From contig NZ_FMVQ01000010.1 in NCBI RefSeq assembly GCF_900102495.1, positions 1 to 64,000 on the forward strand: 64,000 bases of DNA, written 5' to 3'. The notes under the pieces were generated by a model that was not told the DNA's origin, did no database searches, and worked only from the letters and a program-made list of their open reading frames with translations. Made by a program: the position numbers and the translations under genes. This document shows positions 27,563 to 37,447 of the stretch, piece by piece (positions within the stretch are counted from its first letter, which is position 1; each line of letters starts with the position of its first letter). Source of the DNA: Nitrosospira sp. Nl5. Lineage in GTDB: Bacteria > Pseudomonadota > Gammaproteobacteria > Burkholderiales > Nitrosomonadaceae.

Positions 27563-30412
27563 ATGCCGCATAATCTGTTCAATACACTGAAAGAACTTCC
27601 CCTTTCCACCAGCAAGAAAGCAAAGTTCTATTCTCTTCCGGCCCTGGAAGCGGCCGGTGCGGGCAAAATTTCGCGGTTGCCGGTTTCCGTTCGCATCGTG
27701 CTGGAATCGGTCTTGCGCAATTGCGACGGCGAGAAGATCACTGAGGCGCATGTGAAGCGATTGGCCAGCTGGCAACCTAACGCTCCGCGGACAGATGAGA
27801 TTCCCTTCGTTGTGTCCCGGATTGTACTGCAGGATTTTACCGGAGTGCCGCTCCTGGTGGATTTGGCGGCGATGCGCGGCGTGGCAAAAAGAATGGGCAG
27901 GGACCCCGAACTTGTCGAACCGCTGGTGCCGGTTGATCTGGTGGTTGACCACTCAGTTCAGGTCGATTACTACGGTAACAACCAGGCGCTCGACCTTAAC
28001 ATGGAGATGGAATTCCGTCGCAACAATGAGCGCTACCAGTTCATTAAATGGGGGATGCAGGCGTTCGACACGTTCAAAGTCGTGCCGCCCGGAATCGGTA
28101 TCGTGCACCAGGTGAATCTGGAATATCTTGCCCGCGGCGTGCACCAGAAGAATGGCGTGGTGTATCCCGATACACTGGTAGGAACGGATTCTCATACCAC
28201 CATGATCAACGGCATCGGTGTGGTCGGCTGGGGCGTTGGCGGGATCGAAGCGGAAGCAGGAATGCTGGGACAGCCGGTTTATTTTCTTACTCCGGACGTT
28301 GTTGGCGTGAATCTGACGGGCCATCTGCATGCCGGTGTTACCGCCACCGACCTGGTGCTGACCGTCACCGAGATGTTACGCAAAGCCAATGTGGTGGGTA
28401 AGTTTGTGGAATTTTTTGGCGAAGGTACCACGTCGCTATCGGTGCCCGACCGTGCCACTATCGCCAATATGTCCCCTGAATACGGGGCCACCATGGGCTT
28501 CTTCCCGGTGGATGATGCCACCATCGAGTATTTCAGATATACGGGACGTACCGAGGAGGAGATCGCCGCGTTGCAATCCTATTTCCAGGCCCAGAGGCTG
28601 TATGGCATCCCCCGCAAGGGAGATATCGATTACACACGTGAACTGGAGCTTGATCTGGGCACGGTCACCCCTTCGCTGGCCGGGCCCAGGCGGCCACAGG
28701 ACCGAATTGAAATCGGAAACATAAAACACACGTTAACCGAGCTTTTTGCCAAGCCTGTTTCGGAGAACGGTTATGGCAGGGATGCCACAGCTATGGATCG
28801 CCGCTATTCAGTACGCGCTTGTGATGAATACGGCATGGATAGAGGGACTATCGCCGGTGATTCGAGCCGAAACACCGCTGCCGTGAGCCCGGGGACAGAA
28901 AGGAATATTACGGAGATGGTCAACAATCGTCCGATACTGGATATGGTCGAAGCTCCGTTGTGCATATCGAATGGTCCATTCGATCTGGGCCACGGCGATG
29001 TTCTGATTGCGGCGATTACATCTTGCACCAATACCTCTAACCCCAGCGTGCTGCTCGCTGCGGGACTGTTGGCAAAGAAGGCGGTAGAAAAAGGACTGAA
29101 GGTAAAGCGCCACATCAAGACATCGCTTGCACCAGGATCACGCGTGGTAACGGAATATCTTACCGCTACCGGCCTGCTGCCCTATCTTGAAGAACTGGGC
29201 TTTAATCTGGCTGGCTACGGCTGTACCACCTGCATTGGCAATTCGGGGCCGCTGTCGGATCCAATCGAGGAAGCCGTGGTGACGAATGAGCTGGTGTGCG
29301 CCGCAGTGCTCTCCGGCAACCGCAATTTCGAGGCGCGAATCCATCCCAACATTCGTGCCAATTTCCTCGCCTCTCCCCCGCTTGTCGTGGCATACGCCAT
29401 CGCGGGAACAATGCTCAGGGATTTGACGACTGAACCGCTGGGGCTTGGCGAGGACGGGAAGCCCGTCTGGCTGGGTGACATCTGGCCGAGCGAGGGCGAG
29501 ATCCATGGGCTGATGAAATTTGCCGCCAATGCGGAAGCATTCCGCCGGCTCTACAGCAATCTCACCCAGGATCATCCGTTGTGGAACGATATATCATCAG
29601 CTTCGGGGGAAGTATATGATTGGCCGAAATCCACGTATATTGCCGAGCCGCCGTTCTTTCAAGACTTTTCCATGCAGCCAGCCAAGCCGGATGGGATACG
29701 CAATGCGCGTGTACTAGGCATATTTGGTGATTCAGTGACGACCGATCATATCAGCCCGGCCGGAAGCATCAAGGATACTTCACCCGCCGGGGAATACTTG
29801 CTTGCAAGTGGCGTTCCAAAGTCTGATTTTAATAGTTACGGCGCGCGCCGTGGCAATCATGCTGTCATGATGCGTGGCACTTTCGCCAATGTGCGCATCA
29901 AAAACCTCATGATACCGGGCAGTGAAGGGGGTGTTACGCTACATCAGCCGGACGGTCGGCAAATGAGCATTTACGATGCGGCCATGAAGTATATTGAGGA
30001 CGGCGTGCCGACAGTTGTATTTGGGGGAGAAGAATATGGCGCCGGATCAAGCCGTGATTGGGCCGCGAAGGGAACCCAGTTACTCGGTGTCAAGGCAGTC
30101 ATCGCCAGCAGCTTTGAGCGCATACACCGCAGCAATCTTGTCGGCATGGGCGTGCTGCCGTTGCAATTCAAGGACAACGCCAGCACGCAATCGCTCGGCA
30201 TCAAGGGTGATGAGAAATTCGACCTTCGGGGGTTGGACGATATTCGGCCGCAGCAAAATGTGACGCTGGTAATTCATGGCAATGATGGTTCCCCCCGCGA
30301 AATCGATTTACTGAGCAGGATCGATACGGCTACCGAAGCGGATTATTATATGCATGGGGGCATATTACCTTATGTTTTGAGAGAGCTCATGGCGGCACCA
30401 AACGACGAGTGA
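27563..30412 (+). CDS. acnA: Aconitate hydratase A
   Basis: Interconverts citrate and isocitrate through cis-aconitate, using a [4Fe-4S] cluster. The 949-residue length fits AcnA/IRP-type aconitases. Cluster ligands are in [16 protein letters not shown] and [12 protein letters not shown]; other landmarks are [37 protein letters not shown] and [15 protein letters not shown]. The ATG at 27563 has AAGGAT seven bases upstream; an in-frame TTG at 27548 lies before that site and is less likely. It may also hydrate 2-methyl-cis-aconitate, closing the methylcitrate cycle with prpBCD. Confidence 0.95.
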   Translation: MPHNLFNTLKELPLSTSKKAKFYSLPALEAAGAGKISRLPVSVRIVLESVLRNCDGEKITEAHVKRLASWQPNAPRTDEIPFVVSRIVLQDFTGVPLLVDLAAMRGVAKRMGRDPELVEPLVPVDLVVDHSVQVDYYGNNQALDLNMEMEFRRNNERYQFIKWGMQAFDTFKVVPPGIGIVHQVNLEYLARGVHQKNGVVYPDTLVGTDSHTTMINGIGVVGWGVGGIEAEAGMLGQPVYFLTPDVVGVNLTGHLHAGVTATDLVLTVTEMLRKANVVGKFVEFFGEGTTSLSVPDRATIANMSPEYGATMGFFPVDDATIEYFRYTGRTEEEIAALQSYFQAQRLYGIPRKGDIDYTRELELDLGTVTPSLAGPRRPQDRIEIGNIKHTLTELFAKPVSENGYGRDATAMDRRYSVRACDEYGMDRGTIAGDSSRNTAAVSPGTERNITEMVNNRPILDMVEAPLCISNGPFDLGHGDVLIAAITSCTNTSNPSVLLAAGLLAKKAVEKGLKVKRHIKTSLAPGSRVVTEYLTATGLLPYLEELGFNLAGYGCTTCIGNSGPLSDPIEEAVVTNELVCAAVLSGNRNFEARIHPNIRANFLASPPLVVAYAIAGTMLRDLTTEPLGLGEDGKPVWLGDIWPSEGEIHGLMKFAANAEAFRRLYSNLTQDHPLWNDISSASGEVYDWPKSTYIAEPPFFQDFSMQPAKPDGIRNARVLGIFGDSVTTDHISPAGSIKDTSPAGEYLLASGVPKSDFNSYGARRGNHAVMMRGTFANVRIKNLMIPGSEGGVTLHQPDGRQMSIYDAAMKYIEDGVPTVVFGGEEYGAGSSRDWAAKGTQLLGVKAVIASSFERIHRSNLVGMGVLPLQFKDNASTQSLGIKGDEKFDLRGLDDIRPQQNVTLVIHGNDGSPREIDLLSRIDTATEADYYMHGGILPYVLRELMAAPNDE

Positions 30413-30439
30413 CTTTCACCGCTATGCGACAAACCGGGC

Positions 30440-30494
30440 CTACACAGCGCGAACCAAGATCAGGGGGAGGGCGACTTTGGTTCTCGCTGTGTAG
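30440..30494. terminator. Strong hairpin between convergent acnA and Crp/Fnr gene
   Basis: Arms ctacacagcg-c-gaaccaa and ttggttc-t-cgctgtgtag pair over about 17 bp with a single mismatch around a 20-base loop. It sits 28 bases after the acnA stop and 14 bases before the end of the facing gene, the expected place for a bidirectional terminator. A T-rich tail is absent on the acnA side, so it may also work as an RNA-stabilising 3' structure. Confidence 0.7.
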
Positions 30495-30507
30495 TCCGGG
30501 GCTCTCC

Positions 30508-31284
30508 TCAGCTTACAGACCATATTTCTTTACTGACGTATCGCTTAGCCGCTACCGGAGCAGGATCAGAGACGGATGGATGGGGTAACAGACGCTCGTA
30601 CTCATTATTCACAACCCCATAACATTCACATACGGAATCTTCCATCTCTTCACGATCCACTATCGTGATATGGCCACGGCTGTACCGGATTGCTCCAACC
30701 GTTTGCAGTTTAAGAGCCGCCTGCGTCACGCTTTCCCGCCGAACGCCCAACATAACTGCTATTTGCTCGTGCGTCATTTGCAATTCATTGCCCGCCGATC
30801 GATCCAGGCTCATTAACAGGAAACGACATAGCTGTTGCTCTATATTGTGATGCCGATTACATATCGCATTCTGCGCGGTTTGCGTAATCAGCGCTTGCGT
30901 GTAATGCAATACCAGTTGTTGTAATTTACCGCACGAATCGAATTCGTTTTTCAATACTTTTGTCCCGATCCGGTAACCATTACCCCCACTTTGCACCACA
31001 ACCCCCGCCGGCATCACGCCGTCGCCCAAGAGAGAAGAAAGACCGGCAAGACCTTCGTTACCGATAATTGCAAGCCGCACTGAGGTGCCGTTTTCCACTT
31101 CATACACTGGTGCGACAATACTGGTGGTCGGAAAATATAAATGCGTGATGGGGGCGCCGGATTCATAAATTACATACCCCAATGGCATGGATATGAACTC
31201 AAGATACGGAAGAAGTCTCGCATAATCTTCCGTCGGCAGGGCCGCAAGAATCCGGTTTTGCTTCGGGCTTTGCAGTGGAAACAT
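30508..31284 (-). CDS. Crp/Fnr-family transcriptional regulator
   Basis: 258 residues with an N-terminal cyclic-nucleotide-binding-like beta-roll (about 15-130) and a C-terminal winged helix with the recognition region THEQIAVMLGVRRESVTQAALKL (shown as the HTH near 170-192). No Cys cluster of the FNR type is present at the N-terminus, so it is unlikely to be an Fe-S oxygen sensor; ligand unknown. The start has a perfect AAGGAGG upstream. It has about 30 extra C-terminal residues beyond the wing. It faces acnA and backs onto a long gene-poor region, which it might regulate. Confidence 0.88.
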   Translation of the reverse strand: MFPLQSPKQNRILAALPTEDYARLLPYLEFISMPLGYVIYESGAPITHLYFPTTSIVAPVYEVENGTSVRLAIIGNEGLAGLSSLLGDGVMPAGVVVQSGGNGYRIGTKVLKNEFDSCGKLQQLVLHYTQALITQTAQNAICNRHHNIEQQLCRFLLMSLDRSAGNELQMTHEQIAVMLGVRRESVTQAALKLQTVGAIRYSRGHITIVDREEMEDSVCECYGVVNNEYERLLPHPSVSDPAPVAAKRYVSKEIWSVS

Positions 31285-31611
31285 AATGAAAAACCTCCTT
31301 ATGTTAAGCTGTGTTGCCAGAGTTTATGCATCGACCATGACGCTATCAAGGCAAGTTAATTAAGACAAAGCAAGGTTCAGCAAGTTGCCACAGAACGTCA
31401 CCTGCCCCGCATATCTGTCCCGGCGTGTATTTATCCCGTTGCGTGCCTCCCGTCTAGTGGTGAATATGCTTACTACCTTCAGTACTTCCCGTACAGTCAT
31501 TGTTTAGAACTGTTCGGCTCGTGCTTCTTAATTTTAAGCATTTATCGTGCCAGATATAAAGTCCTTTTAAAACAACCTGTTACATAATAAGAAGAATAAA
31601 GGAGGGTATTA

Positions 31612-31773
31612 TTGTTGCTTCCCAGCAACACCGAATCCACGATATATCTTAACTACTTGAAAATCCAAAGGTATTCCGTGTCGTCAGATGGCGACGACGC
31701 TTATTTGACAGTCAATCAAGTAGTTAGCGTGTCTATTTGTGACTTGATCCAATCTTTGGATCTTTTGCCGTAG
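31612..31773 (+). CDS. Possible small protein, TTG start
   Basis: A 53-codon reading frame begins at a TTG five bases after a strong GGAGGG (31601-31606) and ends at TAG 31771. The translation (SNTESTIYLNYLKIQRYSVS early, then SSDGDDAYLTVNQVVSVSIC, ending CDLIQSLDLLP) looks protein-like, without the Arg/Pro bias of spurious frames here. A CATAAT at 31583-31588 could be a -10 box. No family recognised, and it has no internal Met. It could be a true small gene, a leader peptide or a decayed fragment. Confidence 0.3.
   Translation: MLLPSNTESTIYLNYLKIQRYSVSSDGDDAYLTVNQVVSVSICDLIQSLDLLP
31650..31726. repeat. 11-bp perfect inverted repeat, arms 55 bases apart
   Basis: The arm taactacttga (31650-31660) is matched exactly by tcaagtagtta (31716-31726). 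A smaller hairpin (gtcgtc / gacgac, about 31680-31697) lies between them. The whole could fold as a long-range stem-loop or be ends of a small element. It overlaps the possible ORF 31612-31773. Confidence 0.45.
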
Positions 31774-32077
31774 CAGAATTTGCAGCGAGCCTTGCTTTCG
31801 CTGTTTGCAAACGTAGAAATCTTAGCGAATGCCAAGGCCTGATGCGCTAGAATAAACCGTCCATCTTGTCCGCCAGCAATAAGTTGGCAAATTCGCTAAC
31901 AACCATTCAGGTAAACTTTTTTCTTTTCATTTGGGTAGCGCGTTATCAAAGATTGATTAAGACTGCAGGTTTGATAAACCTAAATCCGGCAGTTGACCGC
32001 TCATCTTTTAATTTAGCGCAATGATTCCATAAAGACTTTTTGTGTCATTTGACCTTCACCTATAAAGTGAGTTTGCT

Positions 32078-32197
32078 ACAGGGCGGATTGCGCGGTTTTT
32101 GCGGCGCATGGCGGCGTTACAACTCCTTGGAATGGAATGACCATTCCGCGTCGTTGCGCCTTGCCCTGCACCCCAAAAACCGCACACTCCACCCTGT
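32078..32197. mobile_element. MITE-like palindromic element
   Basis: About 120 bases bounded by 24-bp imperfect inverted repeats: left arm 32078-32101 starts acagggcgga, right arm 32174-32197 ends tccaccctgt; 21 of 24 positions pair. Inside, gcgcatggcggcg and cgcgtcgttgcgc pair imperfectly, and the centre has a ggaatg / cattcc palindrome. The whole can fold into one long hairpin. No coding capacity. The form fits a miniature inverted-repeat element or a large REP-type repeat; no target-site duplication is obvious. Confidence 0.55.
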
Positions 32198-32229
32198 CCA
32201 ACTGCCGAATTTAGGATAAAAGACTAAAC

Positions 32230-32820
32230 ATGATTCCATTTCGACGTGCCATCGTTCTGGGCATTTTGATAAGCGGTCTGTCTGGTTGTGTCATGTTCGC
32301 TCCCCGCCATCAGGTGACTCATCGTTATGAGCCCCCTACCGATCCTGCGGCAAGCGTCTGCCTGGACAAATGCACGCAGAAGCTGGAATCTTGCCAGCAA
32401 GGTTGCTCGTCTACTTATCAGTCATGTCTGAAACGCATTGAGCCCCTGGTGGAGCAGAGATATAACAAGGCGGTACAGCGTTATGAAGATGAACTCCATA
32501 CCTACCGCCGGCAGATGAATTCACGACATCTCGGTTGGGGCCGTGCCGGCTTGGGGTGGGGGCGCTCCGCCTGGGGTTGGGGCGGCTCGCCGTGGGGTTG
32601 GGGGTGGGGAGGGCCCTATTATGGCATGGGATATTCCTATCCTTTTTTTTACCGGCCACCACCGCCAGTCCCGCCGGATCGTAACAGGGAGTTTGACCGC
32701 TTGCGCTACGAACAATGTGAGGTCGAATGCGGGTGTCAATCGGTTCAGGATGCGTGTTTCTTAAGCTGTGGCGGGAGGAAAATAGTGGAAGAACGGTGCA
32801 TCGCAAACTGTCCCAAGTAG
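32230..32820 (+). CDS. Cys-rich, Trp/Gly-rich outer lipoprotein
   Basis: A 196-residue protein of unknown function. It has a lipoprotein signal ending in the lipobox LSGC (Cys20). The mature part has three zones: a Cys-patterned zone (CLDKCTQKLESCQQGC, about 44-59, plus CLKR), a helical Glu/Arg/Tyr zone (70-97), a Gly/Trp/Arg segment (about 100-135, GWGRAGLGWGRSAWGWGG) running into Tyr/Pro (YPFFYRPPPPVPP), and a second Cys-rich zone at the end (CEVECGCQ, CFLSCGG, CIANC). The paired CxxxC spacing suggests disulfides or metal binding in the periplasm. Confidence 0.75.
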   Translation: MIPFRRAIVLGILISGLSGCVMFAPRHQVTHRYEPPTDPAASVCLDKCTQKLESCQQGCSSTYQSCLKRIEPLVEQRYNKAVQRYEDELHTYRRQMNSRHLGWGRAGLGWGRSAWGWGGSPWGWGWGGPYYGMGYSYPFFYRPPPPVPPDRNREFDRLRYEQCEVECGCQSVQDACFLSCGGRKIVEERCIANCPK

Positions 32821-32923
32821 AAAACGCGCATTGAAATCGAGCAGAAATCCGGTTTACAGGTCGAGGTACCCCATTGCGAAAGTCTTGAATAGGACGTTCA
32901 TCAAATTTAGCATTGACTTCTGT

Positions 32924-33760
32924 TCAAATTCCAGCGGCTACCTCAAGATTATCTATCAGCCTGGTTTTACCCAGCCTGGCTGCTCCCAGCACGACCATAT
33001 CCTCATCGTCCGCCTGCACTGAAGCCAATGTGTCGCGTTGTCGCACGGCAATGTAATCAACCTCCCAGTCATAGCTACGAAGACTCTCCTTTGCTTTTTC
33101 TTCCATTTCATGAAAATTCCTGTTTCCGGCTTCTATTCCCTGCTTGATTTGAGATAAGGCTTGATATAAACGCACCGCCTTGGCGCGTTCCTCGTTTGAG
33201 AGATAGCGATTGCGGGAACTCAAAGCCAGATTATCAGATGCGCGTACCGTGTCGCCTGCGACGATATCGAGCGGCAGATTCAATTGCCTTACCAGTTCGC
33301 GTATGATGTGCAGTTGCTGATAATCCTTTTTACCGAACACCGCTGCCTGAGGTTGAACGATATTGAAAAGTTTCAGCACCAACGTTGCCACACCACGAAA
33401 AAATCCGGTACGGAATTCGCCTTCCAGCGTATTCGCTATCGGCGGCGGCTCCAGCATAAACTCCTGGGGCGATGGATAAAGGGCCTTCTCTTCGGGCGCG
33501 AATACTATGTCGACACCCCCATCTTTCAATAGCCGACAGTCATCCGCTAAAGCGCGCGGATACTGATCAAAATCCTCCGTCGGAGCAAATTGCAGGCGGT
33601 TAACAAAAATGCTTGCCACCACGCAACCCGCTTTTTGTTGCGCGATCCGCACCAGCGATAAATGGCCTTCATGCAGACTGCCCATGGTCGGAACAAAGGC
33701 AATGGAAGCCTGTCGCTTGAGGCGGCGACGCAAGGACCGGATGTCAGTGATAACCTCCAT
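32924..33760 (-). CDS. panC: Pantothenate synthetase
   Basis: Joins pantoate and beta-alanine with ATP to make pantothenate. The 278 residues include [16 protein letters not shown] (the MGxLHxGH nucleotide motif), [37 protein letters not shown] and SSRNRYLS. Where many homologues have VNPLQF, this has VNRLQF; I believe that is a frequent variant in betaproteobacteria. It begins 17 bases after panB and completes the pantothenate branch with it. Confidence 0.95.
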   Translation of the reverse strand: MEVITDIRSLRRRLKRQASIAFVPTMGSLHEGHLSLVRIAQQKAGCVVASIFVNRLQFAPTEDFDQYPRALADDCRLLKDGGVDIVFAPEEKALYPSPQEFMLEPPPIANTLEGEFRTGFFRGVATLVLKLFNIVQPQAAVFGKKDYQQLHIIRELVRQLNLPLDIVAGDTVRASDNLALSSRNRYLSNEERAKAVRLYQALSQIKQGIEAGNRNFHEMEEKAKESLRSYDWEVDYIAVRQRDTLASVQADDEDMVVLGAARLGKTRLIDNLEVAAGI

Positions 33761-33777
33761 GCTAACCCCCGCTCCAA

Positions 33778-34569
33778 TCAGAATGCGTGTTCCGGTCCTG
33801 GAAACTCTCTGGCTTTGACCGCCGCGACGTAATTTTCCACTGCTTCATTGATGCTGCCAGCGTCGGTCATGAAATTCTTCATGAATCTGGCTTTCTTGCC
33901 GGAATAAAGACCTAGCATGTCATACAATACCAGCACCTGCGCGGAGCAATCCATGCCGGCGCCAATACCAAGGGTGGGAATAGTCAGTTTTTCGGTAACT
34001 TTTTTGGCAAGCGCGGCAGGGACGACTTCCATCAGGAGCATGCCCGCGCCCGCTTTTTCCAGAACTACGGCATCCTCCAATAATTGTTTTGCCTGGTGGT
34101 CAGTCTTGCCTTGTACCTTGTAACCCCCAAGCTGGTGTACCGACTGGGGTGTCAGGCCGATATGAGCGCAAACTGGGATTCCTCGGCGGGTAAGGAATTC
34201 AACCGTTTCCGCCATAATTGAGCCACCTTCGAGCTTCACCATATTCGCGCCCGCCGCCATGAGTTCGGCAGCATTCTCGAAGGTATCTTCCGGAGTGATC
34301 TGGGACGTGCCGAAAGGCATGTCGGCCATAATGAACCCTTTGCTTGAACCACGCACGACGCAACGGGTGTGATAAATCATGTCATCCAGCGTTACCGGCA
34401 GCGTACTTTCTTCGCCCTGCACTACGTTACCCAGGGAATCGCCCACCAGTAGAATATCGACACCGGCATTTTCAAGCAATGTTGCGAAACTGGCATCATA
34501 ACAAGTCAGGACCGCGATCTTTTCTCCATCATCCCGCATTTTTTGTAAAGCATCTTGCGTGGTACGCAT
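33778..34569 (-). CDS. panB: 3-methyl-2-oxobutanoate hydroxymethyltransferase
   Basis: First committed step to pantothenate: adds a hydroxymethyl group from methylene-THF to 2-oxoisovalerate. The 263-residue protein has [32 protein letters not shown], the metal and substrate region [22 protein letters not shown] and the C-terminal [21 protein letters not shown]. Normal length. First gene of a panB-panC pair, separated from the deoxynucleoside kinase gene by 117 bases. Confidence 0.96.
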   Translation of the reverse strand: MRTTQDALQKMRDDGEKIAVLTCYDASFATLLENAGVDILLVGDSLGNVVQGEESTLPVTLDDMIYHTRCVVRGSSKGFIMADMPFGTSQITPEDTFENAAELMAAGANMVKLEGGSIMAETVEFLTRRGIPVCAHIGLTPQSVHQLGGYKVQGKTDHQAKQLLEDAVVLEKAGAGMLLMEVVPAALAKKVTEKLTIPTLGIGAGMDCSAQVLVLYDMLGLYSGKKARFMKNFMTDAGSINEAVENYVAAVKAREFPGPEHAF

Positions 34570-34686
34570 AACAGACTCCTGGTATTGTGCATCAAAATAT
34601 TGGCACTAAAAAATAGCTTGATTGTCGCCAATGCCGCTGGTGGATATGTGAATATGAAATTGCGACTGCCTTACGCCTTCTGATGA

Positions 34687-35328
34687 TTAACTGCCGCGAT
34701 TGAAATATTCCCGAGGGCCGCGCATCTGCTCCACCTGTTGCAACAATAGATCAAAATCCTCCTGGCTATCAACAAAATTGAGATTTTCGCTGTTGATCAT
34801 CATTACCGGCGCATCTTCGTATTGATGAAAAAAACTGGTGTAACTGTCACTTAGGCGCCATAGATATTCCTCGGAAATGGTTTTCTCAAAAGCGCTGCCG
34901 CGCCGCTTAACCCGTTCCATCAAGGTTGCGGGGGAGGCCTGCAAATAAATTACCAGATCGGGCGTCGCCGCTTGGGGCTTCAGATGACGATAGATTTGCT
35001 GATACAGATCATATTCGGCATCACTGAGGGTAAGCCTGGCGAACAAATTGTCTTTTTCGAGCAGGAAATCGCTTACGGTCACTTTAGTGAACATATCCAT
35101 TTGCGCAAAGCCCTGTAGTTGATTAGCGCGCTGAAACAAAAAAAATAATTGTGTCGGGAGGGCATAACGCGGCATATCACCATAGAATTTTTCGAGAAAC
35201 GGATTTTCGGCCGGTTTTTCCAGCAGCAGCGTTCCGCTCAGGCAGCTCGCCATGCGCTGCGCCAAGCTGGTTTTTCCTGCGCCAATCGGGCCCTCGACGA
35301 CAATGTAGCGATATTTTTCCAGAGTCAT
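34687..35328 (-). CDS. Deoxynucleoside kinase (dAK/dGK type)
   Basis: Phosphorylates deoxynucleosides for DNA precursor salvage. In 213 residues it has the P-loop GPIGAGKTSLA near 14-24, the substrate-site Glu in LLEKPAENPFLEKFY, an Arg-rich lid segment (ERVKRRGSAFE) and LWRLSDSYTSFFHQYE typical of the bacterial family. Its ATG overlaps the folK stop by 4 bases (ATGA), a pairing often seen in betaproteobacteria. Which deoxynucleoside is preferred cannot be read from the sequence. Confidence 0.9.
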   Translation of the reverse strand: MTLEKYRYIVVEGPIGAGKTSLAQRMASCLSGTLLLEKPAENPFLEKFYGDMPRYALPTQLFFLFQRANQLQGFAQMDMFTKVTVSDFLLEKDNLFARLTLSDAEYDLYQQIYRHLKPQAATPDLVIYLQASPATLMERVKRRGSAFEKTISEEYLWRLSDSYTSFFHQYEDAPVMMINSENLNFVDSQEDFDLLLQQVEQMRGPREYFNRGS

Positions 35329-35831
35329 TTATTTTGCTCTCGCTCGATTCGTTGTCCCGCGCATACGGCCAATAATTCAGCAGCAGCACCGCGACCTGGA
35401 ATATGGCAGTCCGGCGCGATTTCCAGAAGTGGCTGCAACACGAATGCCCGTTGATGCATGCGTGGGTGTGGCAGGACCAGGCAGCGCTCGTCACATTGCA
35501 GATCATCATATATCAGCATATCCAGATCCAGTGTTCGCGGCGCATTTGGGTACGCACGCACACGTCCATGACAACGTTCGATCCCGAGCAAGGCTTTGAG
35601 CAGGTCATGCGGGGCGAGGCCGGTCTCGATCTGAGCAACGGCGTTGATGAAGTCAGGCTGATCCAGCCCTCCTATCGGTGCGCTGCGATAAAGTGAGGAA
35701 TGCCTCAACAGGCGGCTTGAAGGAAGCCGCGCCAGCTCGTCAAATGCCAACCGCACCTGGAGCGCGGGGTCATCCAGGTTACTGCCTAGCGCAATGAAAG
35801 CCTGGCAAATCAACTGCGATTCGCATGACAC
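35325..35831 (-). CDS. folK: Hydroxymethyldihydropteridine pyrophosphokinase
   Basis: Transfers pyrophosphate from ATP to 6-hydroxymethyl-dihydropterin in folate synthesis. The 168 residues contain ALGSNLDDP, the pterin-binding PDFINAVAQIET, and APRTLDLDMLIYDD with the two Mg-binding Asp, followed by LPHPRMHQRAFVL. Start is a GTG that shares one base with the pcnB stop (TAGTG), and its end overlaps the kinase gene; pcnB-folK-kinase is one tightly coupled operon. Confidence 0.95.
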   Translation of the reverse strand: MSCESQLICQAFIALGSNLDDPALQVRLAFDELARLPSSRLLRHSSLYRSAPIGGLDQPDFINAVAQIETGLAPHDLLKALLGIERCHGRVRAYPNAPRTLDLDMLIYDDLQCDERCLVLPHPRMHQRAFVLQPLLEIAPDCHIPGRGAAAELLAVCAGQRIEREQNK

Positions 35832-37237
35832 TATTTCACCACGTTCGCGACTGACCCGCCGGTGTCTGCCGTATCGCCAGACGCCGGTTTTTGGCGGCCA
35901 CGGCCTCTTCTACGCTTCTTTTGCGTTTCATCCTTGAGCAGCATGGCTTCGCGCTCCCCGGAACTGGCGCGCTGGAATGCTTCCCACCACTTGCCCAATT
36001 CCATGTCCACTTCACCACTCTCGCAACGCAGCAGCATAAAATCATACGCGGCGCGAAAGCGTGGATGCTCCAGCAGGCGAAACGGCTTGCGTCCTGATCT
36101 TCCGATAAAACGCGGCTGCATCGCCCAGATTTCCTGCATGATTGCGTCGTACCGGCGCGGAATAGCAAGTTTTTTATTTTGCGCCGCCAGCACATCGTTC
36201 ATTGCCTGATGCAGGGCAGGAAGCAATTTTTCGCCCGCGGTCTGACGGATATTCCATGCCGCGAGTACCTCGTGCCACAACAGAGCCGCGAACAGGAAGC
36301 CGGGAGAAACCGGTTTTTCCTGGCGAACGCGCTCGTCTGTTTTCTTGAGCGCGAGCGTGATGAAGCGCTCACCCAGAGGTTGTTCCAGTATCACGTCCAG
36401 CATTGGCAGCAAACCATGGTGCAGCCCACGAGTGCGCAAATCGATCACGCAGGCTAACGCGTGGCCGGACAGGAGCAGCTTCAACATTTCATCAAACAGC
36501 CGCGATGGCGGCACGTTCTGCAACAGGGGAGCGAGATCACCGATCGGCGCTGCGGTGTCCGCATCGATCTGCATATCGAGCTTGGCCGCGAGGCGGACTG
36601 CCCGCAGCATTCGCACCGGATCTTCGCGGTACCGTTGCAACGGATCGCCGATAATGCGCAAACGTTTTGCCTTGATATCGTCATAGCCATTCAGGTAATC
36701 CCAGATTTCTTCGCTGACGGGATTGAAGAATAACGCGTTGACAGTGAAATCACGCCGCTTCGCGTCCTCTTCCTGACTGCCAAAAACATTATCGCGCAGA
36801 AGACGCCCATGCTCATCCGCATGCGTGCTGACTGTCACGCCATCGTCCTCATCGGGGGATGTGCTGCCCCGGAAAGTGGAAACTTCCACTGTCTCGGCAC
36901 CGCACATCACGTGGACCAGACGAAAACGACGGCCGATAATGCGCGAACGGCGGAAAATGGCGCGCACCTCCTCGGGTGTGGCATTCGTGGCGACGTCATA
37001 ATCTTTCGGTTCCAGCCCCAGGAGCAAGTCGCGGGCTGCGCCACCCACCACGAAAGCGGAGTACCCTGCGTCCTGCAGGCCTGTTGTCACTTTCAGCGCA
37101 CAGGGGTTGATGTGATCGCGTGTAATGCCATGTTGCTTGCGCGGGATGATGTGCGCCCCAGCGGAAGGAAAGTAGGAAGAGGAAACAGGAACGGATGGGT
37201 TGCGGCTGAAAACCCGGTGGAGAAGTTTACGGATCAT
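35831..37237 (-). CDS. pcnB: Poly(A) polymerase I
   Basis: Adds 3' poly(A) tails that mark RNA for decay. The 468-residue class II nucleotidyltransferase has an N-terminal leader (1-50), the head domain with VVGGAARDLLLGLEPKDYDVATNATPEEV (split here for length: VVGGAARDLLLG, then KDYDVATNATPEEV), RRFRLVHVMCG, RRDFTVNALFF and the neck RYREDPVRMLRAVRLAAK. The C-terminus ends in a basic KKRRRGRGRQK segment likely to bind RNA. These features favour PcnB over a CCA-adding enzyme, which is shorter. Confidence 0.93.
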   Translation of the reverse strand: MIRKLLHRVFSRNPSVPVSSSYFPSAGAHIIPRKQHGITRDHINPCALKVTTGLQDAGYSAFVVGGAARDLLLGLEPKDYDVATNATPEEVRAIFRRSRIIGRRFRLVHVMCGAETVEVSTFRGSTSPDEDDGVTVSTHADEHGRLLRDNVFGSQEEDAKRRDFTVNALFFNPVSEEIWDYLNGYDDIKAKRLRIIGDPLQRYREDPVRMLRAVRLAAKLDMQIDADTAAPIGDLAPLLQNVPPSRLFDEMLKLLLSGHALACVIDLRTRGLHHGLLPMLDVILEQPLGERFITLALKKTDERVRQEKPVSPGFLFAALLWHEVLAAWNIRQTAGEKLLPALHQAMNDVLAAQNKKLAIPRRYDAIMQEIWAMQPRFIGRSGRKPFRLLEHPRFRAAYDFMLLRCESGEVDMELGKWWEAFQRASSGEREAMLLKDETQKKRRRGRGRQKPASGDTADTGGSVANVVK

Positions 37238-37447
37238 TACGAAATTTAGGGAATCCCTGAATAAGCCCGCGAGTTTACCAGCAGGGGCGCGACAATGGTT
37301 TTGTGGAATAGATTACACGCCAGGCGAGGGGGCGAATAGCCGATTCCCTTCGCCGGGGCGTGACAAGGCGGACCGGCAGCAGCCTGCCAGCGACACCATC
37401 CACGGAAGATTTATTTAGAGATTTCTTAGACAGCATCAAACTATGAA

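Larger units (their letters stand above)
31285..32229. other. Gene-poor region of 945 bases
   Basis: The longest stretch without an evident gene. It is AT-richer than its surroundings. It contains a possible small ORF with a strong ribosome site (31612-31773), an 11-bp inverted repeat (31650/31716) and a MITE-like palindrome (32078-32197), each listed separately. The rest shows no coding character to me. Confidence 0.5.
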
